A stretch of 64,000 nucleotides of DNA from Acinetobacter calcoaceticus (GTDB lineage: Bacteria; Pseudomonadota; Gammaproteobacteria; Pseudomonadales; Moraxellaceae): assembly GCF_004345325.1 (NCBI RefSeq), contig NZ_SLVJ01000016.1, positions 25,360 to 89,359 of the forward strand. Reading direction: 5' to 3'. The notes beneath the pieces were generated by a model that was not told the origin of the DNA, ran no database searches, and saw nothing but the letters and a program-made list of their open reading frames with translations. Below are positions 44,101 to 53,945 of this stretch, piece after piece. Within the stretch, counting starts at the first letter, position 1; every line of letters starts with the position of its first letter. A program made the translations under genes and the position numbers.

Positions 44101-44751
44101 ATGAAAAAGATCATGTTCGGGGTCGCTTGTATCAGCGCCAGCTTGTGTTTACAGACGCATGCCGCCGTAGCCAATAATGGCAAACTCAGTCTGAATAAGA
44201 ACAATATCAAAGTATGGACATTTCCAAATCCGAATAGTCCAAATTTGACTTATAAGGCTGAAACCACATTAAACGTGCCCATAGAGCGTGCCGTGGCACT
44301 GGTCTTGGATGTACAGCGTACGGCCCAATGGGCGCCGCATGTATCCAAGGTTGAGGTGTTGTCGCGTAACGATCAAAAGGGCGAATTTAGTATCTATATG
44401 GTCTTGGATTTTCCATTTCCCTTACAAGATCGTGATCTGATTGTGGCAGGTAAAGTCACCAAGGACAGCCAAGGTGTGATCCGTATCCAAAATCGCGCGA
44501 TTGCCCAAGGGAAGGCTCTCGACTCAAGTTATGTACGACTGAAACAATATCAAGGGGATTGGGTCTTTCAAAAGATCGATGCCAATAATGTGAAGGTCAT
44601 GATGTCAGGATTTGCCAATCCTGAGGGGTCTATACCCACCAGCGTAGCGAATATGTTTGTCGAGCAACAGCCGTATCAGACTTTACAAAAGATGAAGACC
44701 GAACTGGCAAAAAATCCGACCTTGCCGGCCTTACCCGCAGCCATTCGATAG
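44101..44751 (+). CDS. START domain-containing exported protein
   Basis: 216 residues with a signal peptide (MKKIMFGVACISASLCLQ, cleaved after THA). The START/SRPBCC helix-grip fold is shown by AETTLNVPIERAVALVLDVQ, TAQWAPHVSKVEVLS, MVLDFPFPLQDRDLIV and the closing GSIPTSVANMF. It should bind a lipid or hydrophobic molecule in the periplasm. Ligand unknown. A single gene after the dapB terminator. Confidence 0.82.
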   Translation: MKKIMFGVACISASLCLQTHAAVANNGKLSLNKNNIKVWTFPNPNSPNLTYKAETTLNVPIERAVALVLDVQRTAQWAPHVSKVEVLSRNDQKGEFSIYMVLDFPFPLQDRDLIVAGKVTKDSQGVIRIQNRAIAQGKALDSSYVRLKQYQGDWVFQKIDANNVKVMMSGFANPEGSIPTSVANMFVEQQPYQTLQKMKTELAKNPTLPALPAAIR

Positions 44752-44961
44752 CTCTAGGCGAGAGCGACTGAGCCCATCTAAATGGTATTTGACCTCAACC
44801 TCAATCTCGACCCCAAGCCTGAGTTTGTAGGCTTGTGCTTGTAGATCATGCAGTAGCGAACCTTGTTATTACATCAGTGTCGCTGCATCATTTTAGCAAG
44901 TGCTGATTTTAGACTCAGGATTAGGATCAGACTGCGTTGGCATATCAACTGTGCTGGGGAT

Positions 44962-46095
44962 TCACATCTGTAGCCAGACCAAGATCAGTGCAACCGTCGC
45001 TAAACCCGCACCGACAAAAGACACTGCCACATAGCTCAAGCCCATATGCAGTACGATACCTCCTGCCGCCGCACCTAGCGCATTGCCCAAGTTAAAGGCA
45101 CCGATGTTGACTGAAGATGCTAGTCCTGGTGCATCATGTGCCACCGACATGACGCGCATTTGTAGGGGAGGAACCACAGCAAAAGCGGCTGCACCCCAAA
45201 GGAGTAGTGCTAATGCTGCACCGAACGTAGTCTTTGCCAAGATCGGGAAAAGAAACATCATCACCATCAACAGCACTAAAAATCCGATGAGCGTTTTATT
45301 GACTGAGTAATCAGCAAACTTACCGCCGAAATGATTACCCAAAGTAAAGCCAACGCCAATGAACACCAACATCAGGGTAATGGTGCTCGCGCTAGCATGC
45401 GTGATTTCCTGCAAACTTGGGGCAATATAGGTATATAGGCTAAACATGGCACCAGCACTCATGACAGTGGTGGCCAAGGCGAGTAATACAGGGAAACGGA
45501 CAAGAACTTTCAGTTCGCTCTTGATCTTGGGTTTAGGCCCAACCGAACCTTGTGGCAAGGCTTTGTATAAAAACAGCATAGTGATCAGGCCCAACACCGA
45601 TATGCCAGCAAAGACCATGCGCCAACCGATATTTTGTCCAATCCATGTCGCAAGTGGCACACCACCAATGGTGGCGATGGTTAGCCCCATAAACATCATC
45701 GCCACTGCGCTGGCTTGTTTGTCTGGTGCGACCACTCGGGTGGCAACGACTGAGCCAATTCCAAAAAAAGCCCCATGATTTAAACTGGTGATGATACGTG
45801 CTGCCATCAAACTCCAATAATCAGTGGCGGTCACGGCCAAGATATTGCCGAGGGTAAAAATCGCCATGAGCAGAATTAAGGCTTTACGCGCTGGAAAACG
45901 ACCAAACCATAAGGTCATGATCGGTGCGCCAATCATGACGCCGAGCGCATAAGCGCTGATGAGCATGCCCGCCGCAGGAATGGATATATTTAGACTTTCA
46001 GCGATCTCAGGTAAAAAACCCATCGGTGAAAATTCGGTCGTACCAATAGCAAAAGCACCGATGGCGAGCGCCAACAAAGATAAATTTATTTTCAT
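44962..46095 (-). CDS. MFS transporter (AraJ-like sugar/drug efflux type)
   Basis: 377 residues from ATG 46095; the open frame upstream overlaps the preceding gene and is not used. The N-terminus LLALAIGAFAIGTTEFSPMG, with the TTEF signature in helix 1, and TLWFGRFPARKAL in the helix 2-3 loop, is the AraJ/SotB class. It begins seven bases after the AKR gene stop, so both are one leftward operon controlled presumably by the divergent LysR. Substrate unknown. Confidence 0.88.
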   Translation of the reverse strand: MKINLSLLALAIGAFAIGTTEFSPMGFLPEIAESLNISIPAAGMLISAYALGVMIGAPIMTLWFGRFPARKALILLMAIFTLGNILAVTATDYWSLMAARIITSLNHGAFFGIGSVVATRVVAPDKQASAVAMMFMGLTIATIGGVPLATWIGQNIGWRMVFAGISVLGLITMLFLYKALPQGSVGPKPKIKSELKVLVRFPVLLALATTVMSAGAMFSLYTYIAPSLQEITHASASTITLMLVFIGVGFTLGNHFGGKFADYSVNKTLIGFLVLLMVMMFLFPILAKTTFGAALALLLWGAAAFAVVPPLQMRVMSVAHDAPGLASSVNIGAFNLGNALGAAAGGIVLHMGLSYVAVSFVGAGLATVALILVWLQM

Positions 46096-46102
46096 ACTTT
46101 GC

Positions 46103-46906
46103 TCAATCCCATACAGGTGCAAGTTGTTCTGGATTGACCTCACGTACATTACGCTCAAGTGTCGTAATCAATGCCATGTCCTCATGACTGAGCTGGATCT
46201 GTTGCGCCTCTAGATTGGCGCTTAAATGTTCGCGCCGTGTTGAAGAAGGAATCACTGCATAACCTAACTGTCGTGCCCAAGCCAAAGCAATTTGTGCAGT
46301 ACTGGCTTGGTGCCGTGCTGCAATTGCTATTAAAGTCGGATCATTCAACACTTTGCCATAGGCCAAGGTCATATAGGAGGTTACTGCAATGCCTTCTTGA
46401 TTCAAGAAATCTACCAGTTTTTGGTTCTGTAAATAGGGGCTGAGCTCAATCTGATTGGTGCTAATATTTTTACTGCCGATCGCGGTAATGGCTTGTTGGG
46501 TCAGTTCGATATTAAAATTGGATATGCCAATATGTTCAGTTAGCCCTTGCTGTTTGGCTTCAAGTAGATGGTGCATCATCTCTGCGACAGGTATACCTAA
46601 CTGTGGTGCAGGCCAATGAATCAAAGTCAGGTTGACTGCATCTGTACGCAATTTGATTAAACTGTCTTTCAAACTGGGTATTAACTTGTCTGCAGTATAG
46701 TGTTCAGTCCAAATTTTTGTGGTGAGAAAAAGTTCATTGCGGTTGACGCAACTTTCAGCAATGGCTTGACCAACTTCGGCTTCATTGGCATAAATTTGTG
46801 CGGTATCGATAGCACGATAGCCTACATCCAAAGCCGTTTTTACAGAATCAATCACAGTTTGACCAGACAAGCGGAATGTACCGAGACCAAATGGAGGAAC
46901 AATCAT
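46103..46906 (-). CDS. dkgB: Aldo/keto reductase (DkgB-like)
   Basis: 267 residues from ATG 46906, the exact usual length of DkgB; 26 upstream codons are open but unneeded. Catalytic tetrad positions appear in [11 protein letters not shown] (D, Y), TTKIW (K) and LIHWPAP (H). NADPH-dependent reduction of 2,5-diketo-gluconate, methylglyoxal or similar carbonyls is expected. It heads an operon with the MFS gene. A LysR gene is divergent, 121 bases away. Confidence 0.85.
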   Translation of the reverse strand: MIVPPFGLGTFRLSGQTVIDSVKTALDVGYRAIDTAQIYANEAEVGQAIAESCVNRNELFLTTKIWTEHYTADKLIPSLKDSLIKLRTDAVNLTLIHWPAPQLGIPVAEMMHHLLEAKQQGLTEHIGISNFNIELTQQAITAIGSKNISTNQIELSPYLQNQKLVDFLNQEGIAVTSYMTLAYGKVLNDPTLIAIAARHQASTAQIALAWARQLGYAVIPSSTRREHLSANLEAQQIQLSHEDMALITTLERNVREVNPEQLAPVWD

Positions 46907-47027
46907 AGCAATCTCAAATAATAGTTTTGAAGTTAGGTTGATTGTCGCGTTATTTTTAGGCTTGAAAAACATGTCGATCTGCAAAATACTGTTGACGAAT
47001 AATCAAGAAACGGGATGAGTCCGAACC

Positions 47028-47915
47028 ATGAAATCAACACTAGATGAGTTGCAAGCCTTCGTGAGCATCGTGGACTGTGGTTCGATTGTTGCGGCTGCAG
47101 CACAAATCAATCAGACCACATCGGGGTTGAGTCGAGCCTTGCAGCGTTTGGAAAGCAAGTTAGGTGTTACGCTATTGGAACGTACCACACGTAAACTCAA
47201 GCTCACCCAAGAAGGACGGTTGTTTTTGCAGCGTGCACGTAAAATTATCAATGACGTAAATGAAGCAGAAGACTCATTATTAAAATCAGACCATGCTACA
47301 TCGGGATTGATTCGGGTGGATTCAGCCACACCTTTTGTATTACATGTGATCGCGCCGTTGATCGCTGAATTTTTACATCACTATCCGCAGATTGAGATTG
47401 AACTGAATAGCAATGATCAAAACATTGATCTACTCAAACATAAAACCGATGTGGCGATTCGTTTTGGAACCCTTAACGATTCGAGCCTACATGCCAAATT
47501 GCTGTGTCGAAGTCGCCTATATATCGTTGCCAGCCCAAGCTATCTTGAAAAACATGGCCAACCATCTACGCCTGTTGAGATATTAAATCATCTGCAAATT
47601 GGCTTTAGCCAAGTCCCGGCATTAAATACTTGGCCGATTCGTGTTCAAGGTGAATATCTCACTGCACAGCCGAAAGTCAAAGCCTCCAATGGTGAAACAG
47701 TACGCTTGATGGCTTTACAAGGGTTAGGCATTACTTGTTTGTCCGAGTTTATGATTCGAGATGACCTTGAACAAGGTCATCTTGTGGCATTGTTTGAAGA
47801 TCAAATCGAGATTTATAAACAGGACATTCATGCTGTCTATTACCAGCAAGCGCATTTGCCCAAGCGGGTACGCTTATTCATCGATTTTCTTGCCGATAAG
47901 CTGTCATCTGGTTGA
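47028..47915 (+). CDS. LysR family transcriptional regulator (AKR/MFS-linked)
   Basis: 295 residues. HTH: LQAFVSIVDCGSIVAAAAQI, NQTTSGLSRALQRLESKLGV, then the effector domain with HVIAPLIAEFLHHYPQIEIE. It is divergent from the aldo/keto reductase-MFS operon and is the likely regulator. The gene's last 38 bases overlap the end of the convergent lipoprotein gene. Confidence 0.92.
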   Translation: MKSTLDELQAFVSIVDCGSIVAAAAQINQTTSGLSRALQRLESKLGVTLLERTTRKLKLTQEGRLFLQRARKIINDVNEAEDSLLKSDHATSGLIRVDSATPFVLHVIAPLIAEFLHHYPQIEIELNSNDQNIDLLKHKTDVAIRFGTLNDSSLHAKLLCRSRLYIVASPSYLEKHGQPSTPVEILNHLQIGFSQVPALNTWPIRVQGEYLTAQPKVKASNGETVRLMALQGLGITCLSEFMIRDDLEQGHLVALFEDQIEIYKQDIHAVYYQQAHLPKRVRLFIDFLADKLSSG

Positions 47916-48330
47916 TGCTGTCTTTGCTCGGAACTTGCAAGCTCATCAGCACAGCATCATCCTGTTGAAATTCATTGACCAATTTCAGTACATATTGATC
48001 ATTGGCTTGATGACAAGAAAATTTCAAATGCGGTTGCGTCGGCATGTTTAGACGGACGCTGTTGTCAGATGCGCTTTGGTAGACATAGGTGCGTTGCGCT
48101 GCCGTTTCATGCAAGCTGGGCGCAATAGATCTGAGTTCATATTGGCCGAGATGCTGAGTTTTTAAGAAGCCTTCAATTAATGATTTACATACAAAGCCTT
48201 GTTGCTGGGCGACCTGATTCAGCTGTTTCGGTTGGCATGCCACCAGGCCTAGACTCAGTAAACTCAGGCAGACCATCCCGAGTTGCAGTGGGCGAGCTGG
48301 GCGATTTTGGCGTGTCAGTAGAAAATTCAT
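47878..48330 (-). CDS. Lipoprotein of unknown function
   Basis: 150 residues. Basic N-terminus then a lipoprotein signal (VCLSLLSLGLVAC, C32). The mature part has VAQQQGFVCKSLIEGFL, RTYVYQSASDNSVRLNMP and KFSCHQANDQYVLKLV, with two cysteines that may pair. Conserved-looking but no family recognised. Its C-terminal codons overlap the convergent lysR gene by 38 bases. It is divergent from the MocR-type gene. Confidence 0.62.
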   Translation of the reverse strand: MNFLLTRQNRPARPLQLGMVCLSLLSLGLVACQPKQLNQVAQQQGFVCKSLIEGFLKTQHLGQYELRSIAPSLHETAAQRTYVYQSASDNSVRLNMPTQPHLKFSCHQANDQYVLKLVNEFQQDDAVLMSLQVPSKDSINQMTAYRQENR

Positions 48331-48457
48331 TTTGCGCTCCTTGTTTGAGTGGCATCCCCAATCCGAATGCTGAATGCAGAATAAATCTGTTTACTTGGTG
48401 GGTACAGATACAGTAATGTCTAAAAAATGAGTACAGATAATGTGTGAGTAGAATAAC

Positions 48458-49906
48458 GTGGCCTTTCAATATCAAAGCCTTGCCCAGCAACTTTCTCAAA
48501 AGATTTATAGAGGAGAATTGGTCGCTGATCAGCGCTTAAATTCACTGCGACAATTTGCTGAGCAGCAACGTATTAGTCTGAATACCGCAAAAAGCTGTTA
48601 TGAGTTATTAGAAGCGCAAGGCTTGATTTACGCCAAACACAAAGCAGGTTATTTCGTCAGTCCCAGACCGCTACAGACGGATCAAGTGCCACAACCGCAT
48701 TATCCAGATTTCGTCTCACAACCGCGTAAGGTCTCACATTTAGATTTACAGATTGAGATTTTAGAGGCAGCGATTCAGCCCAAGCTGATCCATTTGGGCG
48801 CGATCCAATTGTCTGCGGAACTGATCCCGATTGAGGCCTTACGTCGATCGATACAACGGGCACTGAAACATAGCCATTCTGAAGATTTTTTGTATAGTGA
48901 TCGCCAAGGGCATGTGGTGTTGCGTGAAGCGCTGTCGGCACATTGGGCTGAGGATGGATTCTTTATCGCCAAGGAAGACATCTACATCAGCAATGGTTGT
49001 ATGCCAGCTTTGTCGGTGATGATCCAAATCCTGACCCAAGTCGGGGACAGTATTATTGTACCGACCCCCAGTTTTAATGGTCAGTTACAACTGTTGGCAT
49101 CGCTCAAACGTAAGATTGTTGAAATCCCCGCGCACAGTGAGGGCATAGACTTGGCAAGGCTAGAGCATGCCATGCAGCATTCAGGTGCCAAGATGTGCTT
49201 GATGACCGCCAATTATCAAAATCCATTGGGCTTTTGTTTGAGTCATGCCGACAAGGAAAAAATCGCACAGTTGGCAGCAAAGTATCAATGTTACATTCTT
49301 GAAGATGATATTTATGCTGAGTGCAGCTTTAGCACCCATCGTCCCTTACCGATCCAGTTTTGGGATAAACAGGGTTATGTGATTTATTGTGGTTCGGTCT
49401 CAAAATCATTGTCCCCGGCTTACCGCTTGGGTTGGTTTAGTTTGCCACCACGCCTCAAGGCACATCGGGGACAAATTTTTACCCAGAATGTCACTGTGAA
49501 TACTCCTTTGCAGTTGGGTTTGGCCGATTTTATTTTTAGTCGTGCTTATCGGAGTCACCTCAACCATTTGCGCCCGATTATTCGAGTGCAAGTGCAACAA
49601 TATCGTGAGTTTATCATTCAGTGTTTTGCCCAAATCGAGATTCGGATCAATCAACCACAAGGGGGCTATGTATTGTGGTTGCAGTTGCCTGAGCACATCG
49701 ACAGTTTGGCCATGTACCATTATGCCCAGCAGCAAGGGATTGGGATTGTGCCAGGGTTGATCTTTGGTGAGGATGATCGATACCGCAACTGTATCCGCCT
49801 CAATGCTGGACATGAACTTTCAGCGCCAGTGCGTCAAGCGATTCAATGTCTGGCGGATTGGACTCGAGCGCAATTAGAGTCTAAACAGGCGGATGGCCGC
49901 TCGTGA
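48458..49906 (+). CDS. MocR/PdxR-type regulator (GntR HTH fused to aminotransferase domain)
   Basis: 482 residues from a GTG start. N-terminal GntR-type winged helix (LAQQLSQKIYRGELVADQRL, NSLRQFAEQQRISLNTAKSC), then a class I aminotransferase-like domain with YISNGCMPALSVMIQ and the pyridoxal-phosphate lysine in GSVSKSLSPAYRLGW. Such proteins sense amino acids or PLP and regulate a neighbouring gene. No obvious PLP enzyme gene is adjacent; the alcohol dehydrogenase gene converges. The last ten codons lie in a 42-bp tandem duplication. Confidence 0.88.
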   Translation: MAFQYQSLAQQLSQKIYRGELVADQRLNSLRQFAEQQRISLNTAKSCYELLEAQGLIYAKHKAGYFVSPRPLQTDQVPQPHYPDFVSQPRKVSHLDLQIEILEAAIQPKLIHLGAIQLSAELIPIEALRRSIQRALKHSHSEDFLYSDRQGHVVLREALSAHWAEDGFFIAKEDIYISNGCMPALSVMIQILTQVGDSIIVPTPSFNGQLQLLASLKRKIVEIPAHSEGIDLARLEHAMQHSGAKMCLMTANYQNPLGFCLSHADKEKIAQLAAKYQCYILEDDIYAECSFSTHRPLPIQFWDKQGYVIYCGSVSKSLSPAYRLGWFSLPPRLKAHRGQIFTQNVTVNTPLQLGLADFIFSRAYRSHLNHLRPIIRVQVQQYREFIIQCFAQIEIRINQPQGGYVLWLQLPEHIDSLAMYHYAQQQGIGIVPGLIFGEDDRYRNCIRLNAGHELSAPVRQAIQCLADWTRAQLESKQADGRS

Positions 49907-49958
49907 ATCCAGTGACTAGAGTCTAAACAGGTGGATGGCCGGTCGTGAACCCAGTGAT
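49875..49958. repeat. 42-bp tandem duplication across the mocR stop codon
   Basis: TAGAGTCTAAACAGG at 49875 recurs at 49917; the two 42-bp units differ at only a few positions (for example GCGGATGGCCG against GTGGATGGCCG). The unit is a multiple of three and contains the stop codon of the mocR-type gene, so the second unit is outside the protein. Confidence 0.85.
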
Positions 49959-49988
49959 CGTCCCTGCGTTCATGACAAAGCAAGCGGC

Positions 49989-51020
49989 TTAGTCGTTGCG
50001 ATCAAAATCGGCTTTGAGCACGATACGATAACGCGCTTGGCCGGAATGTAAACGCTCTATTGCCTCATTAATTTTTGACATTGGATATAGTTCAATCTGT
50101 GGCGCAATGTGCTTACGTGCTGCAAATTGCAGTAGTTTACGTAGATCCGCAGGTGAACCAATCGGGGAACCTGTCACCGTTTTGGCACCACCGATTAAGC
50201 TCCCTGCAGGAATCGCCATCGGTTCAAGCACCAGACCGACCATGTGTAAGGTCCCTTCAGGTGCAAGCGTATTCAGGTAAGCCTTCCAGTTTAAACTGAC
50301 ATTGACTGTGCACAGCAGCAGGTCAAATTTGCCATTGAGCGGCTTCAATGCTGCGGGGTCGCGACTATCAGCCACATGATCCGCGCCCATGGCTTTAAGT
50401 TCATCAGTCTTGGCTAAGTTTGAGGTAAATGCGGTAATCTCACAGCCCCATGCTTTGAGCAGTTTAATCGCCATATGGCCTAAACCGCCAATGCCAATCA
50501 CCCCGACATGGTGGACGGCTTGGATCTTATGATTGAGGATGGGGTTAAATACCGTGATACCACCACAGAGTAAGGGGCCAGCAGTTTCAGGATCAACCTG
50601 TTCAGGGAGTGGGATCACCCATTGCCAAGCCGCGCGGACCTTTTCGGAGAACCCCCCAGCATGATTGACGATGGTGGCTTGCTGATCCTTACACAGGTTG
50701 TATTGACCATTGATACACAGATTACAGTGCTGACAACTTTCCGCTGTCCAGCCTATACCCACACGTTGACCGACTTGCAGGCCTTTGGCTTCAGTGCCCA
50801 ATTGAGTAATGATCCCAATCACTTCATGTCCGGCTACCACAGGATAAATAGTGTTATTCCAATCATTTTCAATTACGGAAATATCTGAATGGCAGAGGCC
50901 ACAATATTCCACTTTGACTTCGACTTGATGGGCGAGGAGTTCACCGGCATCAAATTGATAAGGGACTAGTTTTTCACCCGCTTGCATTGCGGCATAGGCA
51001 TGTATGGTGTTTTGGCTCAT
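49989..51020 (-). CDS. Zinc-dependent alcohol dehydrogenase (cinnamyl/YahK type)
   Basis: 343 residues from ATG 51020, eight bases after CAGGA; an ATG nine bases further up is also open. The catalytic-zinc site is [10 protein letters not shown] and AGHEVIG; the structural zinc site is [17 protein letters not shown]; the cofactor-binding motif is [16 protein letters not shown](H)-dependent interconversion of aldehydes and alcohols is expected. It converges with the mocR-type gene. A TGAT-rich spacer of 94 bases separates it from tag. Confidence 0.92.
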   Translation of the reverse strand: MSQNTIHAYAAMQAGEKLVPYQFDAGELLAHQVEVKVEYCGLCHSDISVIENDWNNTIYPVVAGHEVIGIITQLGTEAKGLQVGQRVGIGWTAESCQHCNLCINGQYNLCKDQQATIVNHAGGFSEKVRAAWQWVIPLPEQVDPETAGPLLCGGITVFNPILNHKIQAVHHVGVIGIGGLGHMAIKLLKAWGCEITAFTSNLAKTDELKAMGADHVADSRDPAALKPLNGKFDLLLCTVNVSLNWKAYLNTLAPEGTLHMVGLVLEPMAIPAGSLIGGAKTVTGSPIGSPADLRKLLQFAARKHIAPQIELYPMSKINEAIERLHSGQARYRIVLKADFDRND

Positions 51021-51114
51021 GCTGATCATCCTGTAGTTTTTGGTCTTGGTCTTGGTCGTTATTTCGATTATGATTCTGGTTGTTTTAAATTGATCCGCTG
51101 CTTATTGCCATTCT

Positions 51115-51669
51115 TTATTTGCTGTGGCAGTTATTTTCATGATCATTAACCATGCCAACGGCCTGCATAAAGGCATAACAGGTGGTCGGGCCTACAAATT
51201 TAAATCCATTTTTTTTCAGTGTTTTCGACATCTTTAAACTGAGTTCAGTTTGAGCAGGGGCGTGTTGATAATGTTCGACATCATTTTCAATGGTTTTTTG
51301 CTCAACGAAATCCCAAAGCCAATTTACCATATCAATATTTTGCGCGCGCATGTTTTGCCAAGCAATGGCATTGTCGCGTATGGCTTTGAGCTTGCCTATG
51401 TGTCGGATTAACCCTGCATCAAGGCATTTTTCATCCAATGCTGCATCGCTCAATGCAGCAATGGTTTCGATCGGGTGATTAAAAAAATGTCGTCTATAAT
51501 GCTCTCGTTTTTTTAAAACTGTAATCCAAGATAAACCTGCCTGTTGCCCCTCTAAGCACAACATTTCAAATAAATGCTGTTCATTTCTATTGGCTACACC
51601 CCATTCCTGATCGTGATATGCCACATAAATCGGATCATCTGAACACCAACCACAGCGTTGAGTTGTCAT
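51115..51669 (-). CDS. tag: DNA-3-methyladenine glycosylase I
   Basis: 184 residues from ATG 51669, preceded by AAGGAGAATAAAC, an excellent ribosome binding site. The open frame continues upstream to 51993 only because a 27-bp repeat keeps it open. RCGWCSDDPIYVAYHDQEWG at the N-terminus and FEMLCLEGQQAGLSWITVLK are diagnostic; the C-terminal FKFVGPTTCYAFMQA is also typical. The enzyme removes 3-methyladenine from DNA. Confidence 0.95.
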   Translation of the reverse strand: MTTQRCGWCSDDPIYVAYHDQEWGVANRNEQHLFEMLCLEGQQAGLSWITVLKKREHYRRHFFNHPIETIAALSDAALDEKCLDAGLIRHIGKLKAIRDNAIAWQNMRAQNIDMVNWLWDFVEQKTIENDVEHYQHAPAQTELSLKMSKTLKKNGFKFVGPTTCYAFMQAVGMVNDHENNCHSK

Positions 51670-51681
51670 GTTTATTCTCCT

Positions 51682-51804
51682 TAAAACATAGTCCTTAAAA
51701 CATCGCTCTTGAAATGCTGCCTTGAAACATAGACCTTGAAGTGTCGCTTTGAAACATAGACCTGGAAATGTCGCTTTGAAACATAGACCTTGAAATGCAT
51801 GCCC
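51682..51804. repeat. 27-bp tandem repeat (minisatellite) upstream of tag
   Basis: Four full units start at 51697, 51724, 51751 and 51778, with a partial unit before them. The core GAAACATAGACCTTGAAATG is well kept in the last three. Because 27 is nine codons, the minus strand reads a nine-residue repeat (GLCFKATxQ) without stops in the frame of tag. The array ends 13 bases before the tag ribosome binding site. Confidence 0.9.
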
Positions 51805-51817
51805 TAAAATGTATGGA

Positions 51818-52063
51818 TTAGAGCGTAAACAGCGACCATTGATCGTTTTTATTGTCCCAGTAATACAGCTCAGCTTGGCGAAGATCATTAAATTCAATCC
51901 ATTGATCCTTTCCAGTTTTTTCTGCAAAACCAGTACTAATGAGCAGGGCTTGATCGGTGATTTCCATAATCCAGCCTTGATAGCAGTTGCCATTTAGATG
52001 GATCTTTTGTTGATTGCCTGATTCTGCAAACTCAACCAAGCGTTGAATCAATGCCTCTGACAT
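51818..52063 (-). CDS. Small soluble protein of unknown function
   Basis: 81 residues. The pattern of short strands (QKIHLNGNCYQGWIMEITDQ, ALLISTGF, QWIEFNDLRQAELYYWDN) suggests a small beta-barrel such as an SH3/Sm-like fold of the Rho-antiterminator type, but this is a guess. Its stop lies 14 bases before the 27-bp repeat array; it could be the upstream gene of tag in one transcript. Confidence 0.6.
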   Translation of the reverse strand: MSEALIQRLVEFAESGNQQKIHLNGNCYQGWIMEITDQALLISTGFAEKTGKDQWIEFNDLRQAELYYWDNKNDQWSLFTL

Positions 52064-52202
52064 AAGCCTGTCCTCTGTAAAATATTCTAAACCACGCGCA
52101 TTACAACTTCGCCTTCGAAGTTACTTCAGCACGGCATATTCATGGTGAAATGAACATGTCCTAAACACATCTCAATGCATGTGCCACATCATGCGGTGCA
52201 TT

Positions 52203-52748
52203 CTAACGCAAATAAGGATAAGGATTCACAGCACCGCGGCCTTTGCCTGAAAGATAGAGACCATAGTGCAAATGTGGAGCAGTATGTCGGGCGTTGCCAG
52301 TATTTCCAACGTAACCGATCAACGTGCCTTTCGAAACAAAATCACCTTCTTTTAGACCCGATCGATGTCCACTCAAATGGGCATAGTAGTGCCATGAATT
52401 GTTCGGCCCTAGCATCCAAATCACGGTGCCGCCTAAGTTATTGCCCTTCATACTGGCCACGATGCCATCTGTGGTGCTGTAGACCTTGGTTCCACGTGGA
52501 GCCATGATGTCGATACCCTCATGGCTCCGACCTTGGCTACGTGAAGCACCCCAAGTATCGGTCAGCGCTTTGGCTTTGACCCCTTGTACTGGGATGGGAA
52601 AATTTTTTGGCAGCGAGGTGTTTTTCAATTGAGCAGCTTGTTCACTGGATAAGATCGCGGGTCGAGTGGTTTTTTTCGGACTGGTGGTACATGCGGCGAG
52701 GGTTAAGACTACGCAACTGAGCAGGCTAAAACGAATAATCACAGACAC
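52203..52748 (-). CDS. M23 family metallopeptidase, lipoprotein
   Basis: 181 residues. Lipoprotein signal with C20 (CVVLTLAAC). The LytM/M23 domain has SHEGIDIMAPRGTKV (HxxxD zinc site), SHWYYAHLSG-type (NSWHYYAHLSG), and APHLHYGLYL with the HxH zinc pair. It should cut or bind peptidoglycan cross-links in the periplasm. No LysM domain. Compact compared with NlpD. Confidence 0.9.
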   Translation of the reverse strand: MSVIIRFSLLSCVVLTLAACTTSPKKTTRPAILSSEQAAQLKNTSLPKNFPIPVQGVKAKALTDTWGASRSQGRSHEGIDIMAPRGTKVYSTTDGIVASMKGNNLGGTVIWMLGPNNSWHYYAHLSGHRSGLKEGDFVSKGTLIGYVGNTGNARHTAPHLHYGLYLSGKGRGAVNPYPYLR

Positions 52749-52904
52749 AATCGATCCTTATCTTATTGATGGAAATGACTTATTAAAAAGCAAAGTTCTT
52801 AATATTAAATGACGCTATAGCAAATCTACTCAGAATCATGTCAAGGATCAACGTTAAAGATCACATAATTGGGATCATTACACCAAAGACGAACACAAAT
52901 AAAG

Positions 52905-53945
52905 TTACACCTCGACTGCAGCAATCAATTTTTTCATGGCGGTGGGCAACCCCATACCAATCGCCTGTTCAGGGCTGAGCCATAAGCCACCCAATTCAGT
53001 TTGGATATGTTCTTGTTGATCTGGTTGAATCTGAAAGACATGTGCCTGCAATTGCCAAGTAAAATGGGTGAAACTATGTGAAATCTCTACTTTTTGTGCC
53101 AGCACTTTTAGATCGAGTTGCTGACATTGTTGTTGAAATTCGAGGTCTTCTGCAATGATCGGTAAGCACCACAATCCACCCCACAGCCCCGAATTTTCTC
53201 TTTGCTGCCATAGCCACTGATCCCCAGATTGGATCAAGAGTACTTTTGCTGATTTGATTGGGACTGGTTTTTTTGGTTTTTTATATGGCAGTTCCAGCAC
53301 GGTCCCTTGCTGGTGGGCAAGACAATGTTGTTGCATCGGGCAATATAGGCAGAGTGGTTTTTTCGGGGTACAGATGGTGGCACCCAAATCCATAATCGCC
53401 TGGGTATAGTCATGGTTACGTTGTTCAGGGCAGAATGATTCAGCAATTTCCCAAAGTTGGCGTTCATGCACTGGCTTGGAGAGATCATCATCGATGTCAA
53501 GAAAACGAGCCAATACCCGCTTTACATTACCATCCATAATCACGCCGTACTGACGTAGACCCAGTGACATCAGCGCTCCTCCAGTCGAGGGTCCGATTCC
53601 GGGGAGGGCGATCCATTGTGCTAAGTTTTCTGGAAAATGCCCCTGCTGTGCCACCAAGCCTGCAGCTTTATGTAGATTACGTGCGCGAGCATAGTAGCCC
53701 AAACCTGCCCAATAGGGGGCGACCTCATTCCAATGCGCTTGCCCTAAACTTTCGACAGTCGGAAATCGGGTGATAAAGCGCTCAAAATAGGCCAGTACAG
53801 TTTTGACTTGGGTTTGCTGTAGCATGATTTCTGAGACCCAAACTTTATAGGGATCATCGGCCACTTGCCACGGTAGATCGTGACGACCGTGCTGATCAAA
53901 CCAAGTCAATAATGCATCAGAAAAACAAAAAGCAGCCACAGTCAT
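52905..53945 (-). CDS. mutY: A/G-specific adenine glycosylase
   Basis: 346 residues. HhH-GPD fold with SEIMLQQTQVKTVLAYFERF, LPGIGPSTGGALMSLG and the catalytic Asp region MDGNVKRVLARF; the 4Fe-4S cluster is CTPKKPLCLYCPMQQHC (C-x6-C-x2-C-x5-C). A NUDIX-like C-terminal domain (residues ~220-346) recognises 8-oxoguanine. It removes adenine mispaired with 8-oxoG. Confidence 0.96.
   Translation of the reverse strand: MTVAAFCFSDALLTWFDQHGRHDLPWQVADDPYKVWVSEIMLQQTQVKTVLAYFERFITRFPTVESLGQAHWNEVAPYWAGLGYYARARNLHKAAGLVAQQGHFPENLAQWIALPGIGPSTGGALMSLGLRQYGVIMDGNVKRVLARFLDIDDDLSKPVHERQLWEIAESFCPEQRNHDYTQAIMDLGATICTPKKPLCLYCPMQQHCLAHQQGTVLELPYKKPKKPVPIKSAKVLLIQSGDQWLWQQRENSGLWGGLWCLPIIAEDLEFQQQCQQLDLKVLAQKVEISHSFTHFTWQLQAHVFQIQPDQQEHIQTELGGLWLSPEQAIGMGLPTAMKKLIAAVEV

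Noticed and set aside
48185..48499. 104-codon minus-strand frame overlapping the lipoprotein start and the mocR start
   Set aside because: Overlaps two better supported genes in another frame and has no recognisable features.
51670..51993. N-terminal extension of Tag of about 108 residues
   Set aside because: The extension is mainly the 27-bp repeat, and a very good ribosome binding site stands just before ATG 51669, giving the normal family length.
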